From Dysosmobacter acutus (lineage in GTDB: Bacteria; Bacillota; Clostridia; Oscillospirales; Oscillospiraceae): DNA of 64,000 bases. Positions 42,967 through 51,649 of the stretch are shown here, one piece after another (position 1 is the first letter of the stretch; each line of letters begins with the position of its first letter). The translations under genes were made by a program, and so were the position numbers. The notes beneath the pieces were generated by a model that ran no database searches, was not told the DNA's origin, and was given only the letters and a program-made list of their open reading frames with translations. The stretch covers positions 2,294,001 through 2,358,000 of the forward strand of contig NZ_JAHLQN010000001.1 of assembly GCF_018919205.1 (NCBI RefSeq), read 5' to 3'.

Positions 42967-45918
42967 ATGTCTGAATTGATGACCCCCATCCCCTTTCGGG
43001 AACTGATGACCTGGATCACCACGGAGTACCAGAACGAGGGCTCCGTCTTCGGTGTCCACCGCCCCTATCGCGCCGGGGTGAAAAAACTGCCCATTTTTGG
43101 AGAAACCATTGAGACGCCCTTCGGCCCCGCCGCCGGGCCCAATACACAACTGGCCCAGAATATTGTGGCCGGCTACTTTGCCGGCGCCCGGTTCTTTGAG
43201 CTGAAAACCGTCCAGAAGATGGACGGCGCGGACCTGGCGGCCTGCATCAGCCGTCCCTGCATCCTGGCGGAGGACGAGTGCTACAACTGTGAGTGGTCCA
43301 CAGAGCTCTACGTCCAGCAGGCATTTGAGGAGTACGTGAAGGCCTGGTGCGCCTTAAAAATCCTGTCAAAGGTCTACGGATTGGGCGATCCCAGCGGGTT
43401 TGTGTTCAACATGAGCGTGGGCTATGACCTGGCGGGTATCCGGGGAGAGAAGATCGACTCCTTCCTGAACGGCATGATCGACGCAGGGGAAACCCCCATT
43501 TTTCAGGAGTGCATCCGCGTCCTGAAGGAGCTCTTCCCCGCCGAGGAGGGGTACATCGACGCCATCACCCCCCACGTCTCCGGCTCCGTGACAGTCTCCA
43601 CCCTCCACGGCTGCCCGCCCGATGAGATCGAGCGCATCGCCTCCTATCTCCTCCGGGAAAAGCACCTGCATACCTTTGTCAAGTGCAACCCCACCATTTT
43701 GGGCTACGAGACCGCCCGGACCATTTTGGACGAGATGGGCTACGACTACATCGCCTTTGACGACCACCATTTCAACGAGGATCTCCAGTACGGCGACGCC
43801 GTCCCCATGTTCCGCCGCCTGATGACCCTTGCAAAGGAGCAGGGACTGGAGTTCGGGCTGAAGCTCTCCAACACCTTCCCGGTGGATGTGAAGGCCGGAG
43901 AGCTGCCAAGCGAAGAGATGTACATGGCCGGCAAGTCCCTCTTCCCCCTGACCACCACCATGGCCGCCCGGATCGCCCGGGAGTTTGACGGCCAGCTCCG
44001 GCTCAGCTATGCCGGCGGCGCCGACTACTTCAACATTGACAAGCTGTTTGCGTGCGGCATCTGGCCCATCACCATGGCCACCACGGAGCTCAAACCCGGC
44101 GGCTACCAGCGCTTCTCCCAGATCGGCGACAAGTTAGACGCCCTAAATTTTGTCCCCTTCACAAAGGTGGACGTGGGCGCCATCGAAGCCCTCTCCCGCG
44201 CCGCACGGTCCGACAAGTACCATGTGAAGGCCGTCAAGCCTCTGCCCCGGCGCAAGCTCTATGAGAAGGTGCCGCTGATTGACTGCTTCACCGCCCCCTG
44301 CGAGGGCGGCTGCCCCATTGGCCAGGACATCCCCGAGTACATCGAGCTGTGCAGAAAGGGCCGCTACGCCTCCGCTCTGCGGGTGATTACGGAGAAGAAC
44401 CCCCTGCCCTTTATCACCGGCACCATCTGCGCCCACCGCTGTCAGACCAAGTGCACCCGCAATTTCTATGACGAGGCGGTCCAGATCCGCTCCACCAAGC
44501 TGGTGGCCGCGGAGCGGGGCTACGATCAGCTGATGGATAAGCTGACGCCGCCCGCCGTCGCCGATTCCCGCGCAAAGGCCGCTATCATCGGCGGCGGCCC
44601 CACCGGCATGGCGGCCGGCTACTTCTTGGGACGGGCCGGGATTCCCGCCACCATTTTTGAGCAATCCGGTCAGTTGGGCGGCATTGTCCGCCAGGTGATT
44701 CCTTCCTTCCGCATCTCCGACGCGGCCATTGACAAGGACGCGGCGCTGGTAAAAAAGATGGGCGTTGAGGTCCGGCTGAATACGAAGGCCCCCTCTGTGG
44801 CGGAGCTGAAGGCCCAGGGCTACACCCACATCTTCTTTGCCGTGGGCGCCTGGAAAGCCGGACGCCTTGACATCCCCGGCAATGTGGTGCCGGTCATCAG
44901 CTGGCTGAAGGACCTGAAGGCCGGCAGGGAAGCGCCCCTGGGCCATGTGGCTGTGGTGGGCGGCGGCAACACCGCCATGGATGCCGCCCGGGCCGCTCTC
45001 CGGGCTGGAGCTGAGTCCTCCACCCTTGTTTACCGTCGGACAAAGAAGTATATGCCCGCCGATGCCGAAGAGCTGGAACTTGCCATCCGGGACGGCGTGG
45101 CGTTTTTGGAGCTGGTCTCTCCCGTGGAGCAGAAGGACGGCAGGCTGCTCTGTGAAAAGATGCGCCTGGGCGAACCGGATGCCTCCGGACGCCGCAGGCC
45201 CGAGCCCACCGGCGAAACCGTCTCCATCGACTGCGACACGGTGATCTCCGCCGTGGGAGAGCAGGTGGAGAGCGAGCTGTTCACAGCCAACGGCATCCAC
45301 GTGGACAGCCGCGGTATCCCCGACTTCCAGACCAATCTGGAGAACGTCTACGCAGGCGGCGACGCCATGCGGGGCCCTGCCACCGTGGTGGAGGGCATTG
45401 CCGACGCCCAAGCCTTTGCCAATGCGGTCATCGGGCAGTCTCACACCTTCAAAATGCCAGCCCATGCCATTGCAGACCGGGAGTCCGCCCTTGCCAAAAA
45501 AGGCGTGCTCTGTGAATCCGCGAAATGCGAGGGGGACCGGTGCCTCAGCTGCAATGTGGTGTGCCAGGTCTGTGCCGATGTGTGCCCCAACCGGGCAAAC
45601 GTGGTCATTCAGCTGCCGGACGGCCGCCATCAGATTCTCCACGTGGACCGGATGTGCAACGAGTGCGGCAACTGCGCCGTGTTCTGCCCCTATGACAGTG
45701 CCCCCTACCGTGACAAATTCACCCTCTTCCTGAACCGCCGGGGCTTTGAGGAGAGCGTGGACAACCAGGGCTTCCTGCCCTTGGGCGGAGGGAAAGTGCT
45801 GGTGCGCCTGGCCGGCAAAGTCTTTGAGGCGGATCTGGCGGGCGATAATCCTCTGCCCGCCGACATCGAGGTGCTGATCCTTACTGTGCTGAATAAATAT
45901 GCCTATCTGATCGGCTGA
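42967..45918 (+). CDS. ygfK: YgfK-type flavo-iron-sulfur oxidoreductase
   Basis: 983 residues, starting after GAGGAGG. Domains in order: an N-terminal dihydroorotate/dihydropyrimidine dehydrogenase-like TIM barrel (PFGPAAGPNTQLAQN); a GltD-type Cys-rich helical domain (CEGGCPIGQDIPEYIELC, then CAHRCQTKC); FAD site AIIGGGPTGMAAGYFLG; NAD(P) site VVGGGNTAMDAARAAL; and a C-terminal pair of [4Fe-4S] motifs (CLSCNVVCQVCADVCP; CNECGNCAVFCP). Called a putative selenate reductase subunit in E. coli. The ygfK-ssnA pair accompanies selenium-dependent molybdenum hydroxylase genes and has been tied to anaerobic purine breakdown in gut bacteria. The exact reaction is open. Confidence 0.9.
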   Translation: MSELMTPIPFRELMTWITTEYQNEGSVFGVHRPYRAGVKKLPIFGETIETPFGPAAGPNTQLAQNIVAGYFAGARFFELKTVQKMDGADLAACISRPCILAEDECYNCEWSTELYVQQAFEEYVKAWCALKILSKVYGLGDPSGFVFNMSVGYDLAGIRGEKIDSFLNGMIDAGETPIFQECIRVLKELFPAEEGYIDAITPHVSGSVTVSTLHGCPPDEIERIASYLLREKHLHTFVKCNPTILGYETARTILDEMGYDYIAFDDHHFNEDLQYGDAVPMFRRLMTLAKEQGLEFGLKLSNTFPVDVKAGELPSEEMYMAGKSLFPLTTTMAARIAREFDGQLRLSYAGGADYFNIDKLFACGIWPITMATTELKPGGYQRFSQIGDKLDALNFVPFTKVDVGAIEALSRAARSDKYHVKAVKPLPRRKLYEKVPLIDCFTAPCEGGCPIGQDIPEYIELCRKGRYASALRVITEKNPLPFITGTICAHRCQTKCTRNFYDEAVQIRSTKLVAAERGYDQLMDKLTPPAVADSRAKAAIIGGGPTGMAAGYFLGRAGIPATIFEQSGQLGGIVRQVIPSFRISDAAIDKDAALVKKMGVEVRLNTKAPSVAELKAQGYTHIFFAVGAWKAGRLDIPGNVVPVISWLKDLKAGREAPLGHVAVVGGGNTAMDAARAALRAGAESSTLVYRRTKKYMPADAEELELAIRDGVAFLELVSPVEQKDGRLLCEKMRLGEPDASGRRRPEPTGETVSIDCDTVISAVGEQVESELFTANGIHVDSRGIPDFQTNLENVYAGGDAMRGPATVVEGIADAQAFANAVIGQSHTFKMPAHAIADRESALAKKGVLCESAKCEGDRCLSCNVVCQVCADVCPNRANVVIQLPDGRHQILHVDRMCNECGNCAVFCPYDSAPYRDKFTLFLNRRGFEESVDNQGFLPLGGGKVLVRLAGKVFEADLAGDNPLPADIEVLILTVLNKYAYLIG

Positions 45919-45928
45919 GTCCATTTTA

Positions 45929-45967
45929 AAAAAACCGCCTGGACGGATTGCGTCCAGGCGGTTTTTT
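45929..45967 (+). terminator. ygfK terminator
   Basis: Seventeen-base stem AAAAAACCGCCTGGACG / CGTCCAGGCGGTTTTTT with a five-base loop. Bases 45968-46125 hold no gene; AAAGGAGGG near the end is the ribosome site of the sigma gene. Confidence 0.92.
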
Positions 45968-46125
45968 ATGATTGAGCCTTGTTCCAATTGACCGCTGTGG
46001 AACTGTCTGCACTTCAGCACTTTCCAGCAGAGTGTCCCGCTCTGAAAAAACAGTTTAAAAAAAGATCGCCTCCCTGTAGCATTTCTTCCCTTTGAAGGGT
46101 ATTCCAGATAGAAAGGAGGGAGAGC

Positions 46126-46578
46126 TTGGAACAGCCCGAGGAGATTGTCCGCCGCTACGGCGATATGGTGTATCGGCTGGCCTATGCCCGCACCCGGAGC
46201 CGCAGCGACGCCGACGACATCTTTCAGGAGGTTTTCCTCCGGTATTTCCGTATTCCCCGCCGCTTTGAAAGTGAGGAGCACCGCAGGGCCTGGCTGCTGC
46301 GGGTGACGGCCAACTGCGGCAACAGCTTCTGGTCCTCGTCGCGCCCCAGCAGTCCCCTGCTGGAGGATCTGCCCTGTCCCACGCCTGAGGAATCCGGTCT
46401 GAAAGAAGCAATAGACTCATTGCCGCCCAATTACCGAACAGTGATTCACCTTTACTACTATGAGGGCTATTCCACGGAGGAGATCAGCCGCCTTCTCCAC
46501 CGAGCCTCCTCCACCGTCCGCACTCAGCTGACCCGAGCAAGGCGACAGCTCTCCCAATTGCTGAAAGGAGACCTATGA
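46126..46578 (+). CDS. ECF-type RNA polymerase sigma factor
   Basis: 150 residues with sigma region 2 (LAYARTRSRSDADDIFQEVF) and region 4 (YYYEGYSTEEISRLLHRASS, then TVRTQLTRARRQLSQLL). Starts at TTG after AAAGGAGGG. The next gene begins two bases past its stop and encodes a membrane protein of the sort that binds such sigma factors. The regulon is unknown; an ECF-like promoter lies at 40959. Confidence 0.93.
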   Translation: MEQPEEIVRRYGDMVYRLAYARTRSRSDADDIFQEVFLRYFRIPRRFESEEHRRAWLLRVTANCGNSFWSSSRPSSPLLEDLPCPTPEESGLKEAIDSLPPNYRTVIHLYYYEGYSTEEISRLLHRASSTVRTQLTRARRQLSQLLKGDL

Positions 46579-46579
46579 G

Positions 46580-47590
46580 ATGTTTGAAGAAGCCTATCGC
46601 GCCATGAACGACCAACTCCATCCCGGCACCGAATTGGTGGAGAGCACCCTCCGGCAAGTCCGACACCCACCCCTCCGGCGCGGTGCGGCTGCCGTTGCCG
46701 CTGCCGCCCTGCTGCTCTGCGCCGCCACGCCGCTGGCCGCCCGGACGGAACCCGGCTATCAGCTTCTATACGCCGTTGCCCCCGCCGCCGCCCAGTTTTT
46801 CCAGCCCGTTCAGGAAAGCTGCGAGGACAACGGCATCCGGATGGAGGTGGTGTCCGTCCAGACGGAGGGCGACACTGCCCAGGCCTATATTGCCCTGACG
46901 GACTTGACCGGCAGCCGCGTGGATGAGACCACCGACCTCTACGACAGCTGCTCCATGCACGTCCCCTTTGATTCCTCCGGCCACTGCGAGTTGGCGGCCT
47001 TCGACCCCGAGGCGGGGACCGCCCTCTTCCGGGTAACTGAGCAAACCATGAGTGGTCAGGCGGTTCCCGGGGGGAAGATGACCTTTTCCATGAGCTGCTT
47101 TCTCAGTGGGAAAAAATCGACAGAGAACCTGACACTGGATATTCCCCTGACGAAGTACGCCCAAGAGGCGCCGACCACCGACGGCTACCAGTGCCGGGGC
47201 GGCGGCTATTCCGCCCCCAATGGCAAAGCCATGCTGGAGGACCCTCCCATGTTGGAGCCGGGAAGCGCAATCGCAAATCCTGTCAATGGATTTTCCATTA
47301 CAGCAATTGGATATGTGAACGATCTCCTTCATATCCAGGTGAAAATCGAAGACTTACCCAAAACCGACGGCCACTGCTTCCTGCGCTTGGAGGATGCGGA
47401 GGGGAATGCTGTGACCAGCCTCTATTCCGCCGCCTTCACTGGCGGAGAAGAGCGGGAGGACTACTATGAGTTTGTCTTTGACCTTGCCCCGGAGGAACTG
47501 GGCCCCTACAGCATCTGCGGCGACTTTTACACCTCCGGCCGGTATACGGAAGGCAGCTGGCGCGTCACCTTTCCCCTGAACCGGTCCTAA
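46580..47590 (+). CDS. DUF4179-like membrane protein, probable anti-sigma factor
   Basis: 336 residues. A cytoplasmic N-terminus of about 35 residues (AYRAMNDQLHPGTELVESTL) is followed by one membrane segment (GAAAVAAAALLLCAATPLAA), then a 280-residue outside domain with beta-rich repeats. This is the layout of DUF4179 proteins encoded after ECF sigma genes in clostridia. No zinc-binding anti-sigma motif is visible. A sensing and restraining role is inferred from order. Confidence 0.75.
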   Translation: MFEEAYRAMNDQLHPGTELVESTLRQVRHPPLRRGAAAVAAAALLLCAATPLAARTEPGYQLLYAVAPAAAQFFQPVQESCEDNGIRMEVVSVQTEGDTAQAYIALTDLTGSRVDETTDLYDSCSMHVPFDSSGHCELAAFDPEAGTALFRVTEQTMSGQAVPGGKMTFSMSCFLSGKKSTENLTLDIPLTKYAQEAPTTDGYQCRGGGYSAPNGKAMLEDPPMLEPGSAIANPVNGFSITAIGYVNDLLHIQVKIEDLPKTDGHCFLRLEDAEGNAVTSLYSAAFTGGEEREDYYEFVFDLAPEELGPYSICGDFYTSGRYTEGSWRVTFPLNRS

Positions 47591-47613
47591 TCCTCCCCGG
47601 GGCGGCTGCAAAG

Positions 47614-47642
47614 AAAAGACTCCGGATATTCCGGAGTCTTTT
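47614..47642. terminator. Bidirectional terminator
   Basis: Thirteen-base stem AAAAGACTCCGGA / TCCGGAGTCTTTT with loop TAT, between the DUF4179-like gene and the convergent end of the creatininase operon. Confidence 0.92.
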
Positions 47643-47643
47643 C

Positions 47644-48405
47644 TCATCGGATGGAGCTGGTCCTGTAGTCCCAGCCGCATCCATCCAGCCGCTCAATGGC
47701 AGAGGCCACGCAGTCCACCAAAGCCTCCGTCATCTTTTTTCCTTTTTCCGCGGTGGCCCGGGTGGCGTCGCCGGTGGCGGCGCAGTTGGTCAGCTCGGAG
47801 AAATCCCATTTGATGTCGATGTGCTCCGGCAGGTTGTCAGGTACCACGCAGGAGGCGTTTTCCGGCTGGCACCACTGGGGATAGAGGTAGTAGGCGATGG
47901 AGCTCTCCCCTTCCCCGGCGTGGCCCAGCCCGTTCCAGACCTCAAAGGTCCCCGGAGGCAGCAGCTCCCCCGCCGTCACCCACCAGGCCGGCAGGCAGGC
48001 GATCCGTGCCTCCGGATGGGTCTCCTTGATCTTCCGGCTGGCAATTTCGATGGGCGCGATGTTTCCGTCATGGCCGTTCATGAGGAAGATGTGCCGGATG
48101 CCGTTGCGCAGCACCGACTCTAAGATGTCGCAGATCACCTGGGTCACCGTGTCGTATCCCAGTGTCAGGGAGAAGGGGAAGGAATCATAGTGGGCACTGT
48201 AGCCCACCGTCACCGGGGGCAGCACCAGCAGTCCCCGCACCCGCTCCGCCACACGGCACGAGAGCATGTGGGATACCAATGTATCGGTGCCGGAGGCAAG
48301 GTGCTTCCCGTGGGCCTCGCAGGATCCAACGGCCAGAATCGCTTTGTCGTATCCTCCCCTCTCCACCTGCTCCGCGGTGAGTTTCATCAATTCATGGGTT
48401 TCCAT
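47644..48405 (-). CDS. Creatininase-family hydrolase
   Basis: 253 residues of the creatininase (creatinine amidohydrolase) fold, which also contains FAPy deformylase and MftE. Metal ligands sit in GSCEAHGKHLASGTDT (Glu, His, Asp), MNGHDGNI and HAGEGESS. The ATG at 48405 follows AGAGGAGG. Last gene of the operon that begins with the RraA-like gene. It should open a cyclic amide or cleave a small amide; creatinine itself is not proven. Confidence 0.88.
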   Translation of the reverse strand: METHELMKLTAEQVERGGYDKAILAVGSCEAHGKHLASGTDTLVSHMLSCRVAERVRGLLVLPPVTVGYSAHYDSFPFSLTLGYDTVTQVICDILESVLRNGIRHIFLMNGHDGNIAPIEIASRKIKETHPEARIACLPAWWVTAGELLPPGTFEVWNGLGHAGEGESSIAYYLYPQWCQPENASCVVPDNLPEHIDIKWDFSELTNCAATGDATRATAEKGKKMTEALVDCVASAIERLDGCGWDYRTSSIR

Positions 48406-48416
48406 AAAGTCCTCCT

Positions 48417-49760
48417 CTAAACCCGGGCGGGCTTCAGCGTCCAGCATTGAAGCCGGGTGGCCTCCACCACGTTCTCCGCCCGGAACGATTCTTCCCAGAG
48501 AATCCAGTTCCCTCCGAACCGGTAGGCCGAGTCCACATAGTCGGCGGCGCTCAGGCGGCCTCGGCGCACCGGCACCCGCTCCACCCCGGTGCGCAGCGCC
48601 TCCGCCATGGTGCAGAGCATATCCGCCGGGTTCAGAAGGTTTTCTCCCACCGGGTAAAGGGATTTGAGCTGCTTGTAGCCCAATACCGTCTCAAACTGGC
48701 CGTAGGCCGCCTCCGCTATCTCCCGGACGGGGACGGTTTCCGTCCTGATCCGGGAGGGTTCGTCCTGTTCCGGACCGTAGAGCAGCTCCGGGATCAGCGC
48801 CCGGCCCGTCAGGCTCCGGGCCAGGAGGGAAAAGAGCTCTGACGCGCAGAGCATCCGCCCTCCAAGAGAGGAAAAGCTCACCAGGCCGTCGACGCTCCGG
48901 GCATATTCCCTCAGATCCTGGACGGTGATAGGTTCGATACCACTCTTCTCATAGCGCATGGCCTCCGTGGCCGTAATGTACTCCACATTCTCCTTTTCAA
49001 GGGTGTAGAGCAGGAATCGGCGCAGAGCTTCGATATTCTTCTCCAATTCTCCCGCCGCGCGCAGCGGTGCGGGACGGCACACGGACGGATTTTTCCCGCG
49101 GGCAAAATTCACCTCGTCCCAGAACTCCGTGCAGGCCAGCTCCGTGGGATGGTCGTACACACTGAGAAACACCACATCCTCCCCCTGCAGGTCCATCTGG
49201 TCGAATGCCCGGCAGAGCCTCTGGAACTGGTCCGGCTCATGTCTGGAGTGGATCAGGTTCACAAGTCCGCTCATAGTGAACAGTCCTTCGTACCAGAAGG
49301 GTCCGCCGTTCACATTCAAAATAGGATGGGCGTCCAAATAGGTGGGCACGCCCATTTTCCGCACCGCGGCAAACGCTTGGGGCGCCCAGGCAAATCCAGG
49401 GTGGCCATAGCTGGTCAGGCGCTGGCCCACGATGGCGGCCAGATGGTCAAACCCGGGCTTTTCCCGGCGGTAAAACTCCTCGGTCCCGGACCGGAATCCA
49501 TAGTGGTTTAGGTACTCTGTGGGCAGCGGGTGGACACTATGGCGGGTGGTGTGGAAGCTCAGCTCATGATTTGGAAGAAGCCGGAGGATGTCCTCCCTCC
49601 CCCGCTCCTTCAGCACCGCGGCCTTTCGGGTACAGAATTTCAGCGTGGCCCGGACTCCGATGGAATCCAGCATTTGAAGGAGCTTGAAAAACGCGTCGTC
49701 CGATTCCGGCGTCAGGTAGTCCTCCACATCGAACCACAGCAGCACCTTGATCTGCTTCAT
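48417..49760 (-). CDS. Polysaccharide-deacetylase-like protein
   Basis: 447 residues. The N-terminal domain looks like a NodB-type deacetylase: the catalytic strand LLWFDVEDYLTPESD and a histidine segment ELSFHTTRHSVHPLP. A C-terminal region of about 170 residues (from YARSVDGLVSFSSLGG on) is not known to me. The ATG at 49760 follows AGGAGGGATGAT. No signal peptide is seen, so it is cytoplasmic; in this operon an amide or acetyl-group hydrolysis of a small molecule is more likely than wall modification. Confidence 0.7.
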   Translation of the reverse strand: MKQIKVLLWFDVEDYLTPESDDAFFKLLQMLDSIGVRATLKFCTRKAAVLKERGREDILRLLPNHELSFHTTRHSVHPLPTEYLNHYGFRSGTEEFYRREKPGFDHLAAIVGQRLTSYGHPGFAWAPQAFAAVRKMGVPTYLDAHPILNVNGGPFWYEGLFTMSGLVNLIHSRHEPDQFQRLCRAFDQMDLQGEDVVFLSVYDHPTELACTEFWDEVNFARGKNPSVCRPAPLRAAGELEKNIEALRRFLLYTLEKENVEYITATEAMRYEKSGIEPITVQDLREYARSVDGLVSFSSLGGRMLCASELFSLLARSLTGRALIPELLYGPEQDEPSRIRTETVPVREIAEAAYGQFETVLGYKQLKSLYPVGENLLNPADMLCTMAEALRTGVERVPVRRGRLSAADYVDSAYRFGGNWILWEESFRAENVVEATRLQCWTLKPARV

Positions 49761-49776
49761 ATCATCCCTCCTGAAC

Positions 49777-50739
49777 TCATATTGTTCTTGTCTCAAAATG
49801 GCGGCGCAGCTCCTCCACCGTCCGAATGCCGCAGGAGAGCAGCACCAGCAGCTTCAGCCTGGCCTTGACGCCGCTTAAGCGTCCGCACAGAACGCAGCCC
49901 ATGGCGCGCAGGTCCCTCGCGCTGCCCGGGTAGTCGTAGAGCTCCAGCGTCTCCCCGTCGGGGCAGCGTGAGGCGATCAGAACCGGCACGCCCCTCTCCG
50001 CCAGCGACCGTATTGGGGCCAGCGACCGGGCGGGCAGGTTTCCGGCGCCCAAGGCCTCGATTACCAGTCCGTCAAGCCCCTCCCGGGGACAACACAGCTC
50101 CCAGTCAAGGCAGGCCCTGACCACCGCCACCCTGCCGGTGAGCTCACGGACGGGGTAGACGCTCTCCCGGTCCACACGGCGCCAACAGCGCACTCGATCG
50201 CCGCAAACCCGGCCGACCGGCCCCCGGTAGGAGGTGAAGGCATCGATTCGGGCGGAGTTGTGCTTGACCACGTCCGAACCGCAGTAGAGCTGCTCGTTAA
50301 AATGGACCAGAACGCCTTTTGACTCATCGGACCGTGCCGCCGTTAGGGCGCCCCGCAGGTTTCCGGCCGCGTCCGCGTAAGGCTCTCCAAAGCTCTTCAT
50401 GGAGCCGGTGACCACCACCGGCTTGTCCGACGCCGTCCAGAGGGAGAGCAGATACGATACCTCCTCCAGCGTGTCGGTACCTGTGAGCACCACGGCGCCC
50501 GCAGCCTCCTCCCGCTCCAGCGCGGCGTTCACCTCCCGGGCAAGGCCCGCGATGTCCCGCAATGTCAGGTCACTGCTCTGTTTGCTGCAGACCTCCCGCA
50601 GCAAAAGAGCGCCCTCCGGCATCTCAAGCGCCCGCAGGATGTCTCCGCCGCCAAGAGACGGCACCGCCGCGGAGCGCTGCGGGTCATAGCGGCAGGCAAC
50701 CGTGCCGCCCAAGGTAAAAAGGACCACCTGTCTCTCCAT
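49777..50739 (-). CDS. Asparaginase/glutaminase-family amidohydrolase
   Basis: 320 residues. Both catalytic threonines are present: FTLGGTVA near the N-terminus and VLTGTDTLEEVSYLL with the adjacent Asp. VTGSMKSFGEPYADAAGNLR follows as usual. No signal peptide, so type I or a related amidase. The ATG at 50739 follows TGGAGG. It stands in an operon of amide hydrolases; asparagine need not be the substrate. Confidence 0.88.
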   Translation of the reverse strand: MERQVVLFTLGGTVACRYDPQRSAAVPSLGGGDILRALEMPEGALLLREVCSKQSSDLTLRDIAGLAREVNAALEREEAAGAVVLTGTDTLEEVSYLLSLWTASDKPVVVTGSMKSFGEPYADAAGNLRGALTAARSDESKGVLVHFNEQLYCGSDVVKHNSARIDAFTSYRGPVGRVCGDRVRCWRRVDRESVYPVRELTGRVAVVRACLDWELCCPREGLDGLVIEALGAGNLPARSLAPIRSLAERGVPVLIASRCPDGETLELYDYPGSARDLRAMGCVLCGRLSGVKARLKLLVLLSCGIRTVEELRRHFETRTI

Positions 50740-50791
50740 TTTTCCTCCACTTTGCAGGAAGGGCCCATTGCCTGGCAATGGGCCTTTCCTC

Positions 50792-51619
50792 TTATTTATG
50801 ATAGACGTCGGGCCGGCGGTTGTTCAGCCCGCCCATGCTCTCCTTGCAGGCGCTTTGGTAATCCATATCCAGCGTGGCATAGATGATGTCCTCATGGTTG
50901 CCCGCGACGGCCACAGGCGTGCCCCAGGGATCCACCACCCGGCTGCGGCCAAAGGGGTGCTCCCCACCCACAAGGCCATACTGATTGGCGGCGCAGACCC
51001 AGGTCTGGTTCTGCAATGCCATGGCGTTGATCAGCGTGTCCCAGTGATCCGTCCGGGGCGGCAACGGATTTCCGCCCGGAAAGAACGCCATGATGCACAG
51101 AATTTCGGCGCCATCCAACACCAGCGTGCGGGCCAGCTCCGGGAAGCGGCAGTCGTAGCACAACTGAATGCCCACCCGTCCAAAATCCGTATCCAGTACG
51201 CAGGTCTCGCTGCCCGCCTCTATGTTGTCGGACTCCTTATAGCCCAGGGCGTCAAAAAGGTGAATTTTGGCATACTTGCCCAGGAGATTGCCCTGGCGGT
51301 CGATGAAGGCCGTGGTGTTTCGGACCTTGCCGCCCTCCGCCCGCTCGGTGATGCTGCCGGGCAGCAGGTTGACGTGCAGCTTTTTTGCAAGCTTCGCCAT
51401 GGCGTCGGTGTAGGGACCGGGAATGGGCTCCGCAATCTGCTGGAACTCCTCCCCGGAATGGGCCAGGAAGTTGTTGCACTCCGGCAGCATAATCAGGTCC
51501 AGGTCCGGCATTCCCTCCGCCGCCCGCTCCACCATCTCCAACGACTGCTCCAGGTTTTCCCGGGGCGTGGCGCCAGTGGCTCCACGCTGGCAGATGGCAA
51601 CTTTAATCAATTTTTTCAT
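50792..51619 (-). CDS. Carbon-nitrogen hydrolase (nitrilase superfamily)
   Basis: 275 residues. Catalytic triad: Glu in IMLPECNN, Lys in KYAKIHLF, Cys in IQLCYDCRFPEL. The family includes omega-amidases, N-carbamoylases and nitrilases. The shape is close to omega-amidase/carbamoylase groups but the active site does not settle the substrate. It lies between DctM and the asparaginase gene. Confidence 0.92.
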   Translation of the reverse strand: MKKLIKVAICQRGATGATPRENLEQSLEMVERAAEGMPDLDLIMLPECNNFLAHSGEEFQQIAEPIPGPYTDAMAKLAKKLHVNLLPGSITERAEGGKVRNTTAFIDRQGNLLGKYAKIHLFDALGYKESDNIEAGSETCVLDTDFGRVGIQLCYDCRFPELARTLVLDGAEILCIMAFFPGGNPLPPRTDHWDTLINAMALQNQTWVCAANQYGLVGGEHPFGRSRVVDPWGTPVAVAGNHEDIIYATLDMDYQSACKESMGGLNNRRPDVYHK

Positions 51620-51649
51620 GTTTTACACACCTTTCCAGAATTTACGCCG

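Noticed and set aside
44143-46281. 712-codon open frame on the minus strand
   Set aside because: Opposite ygfK and the start of the sigma gene; the product has no recognisable domain.
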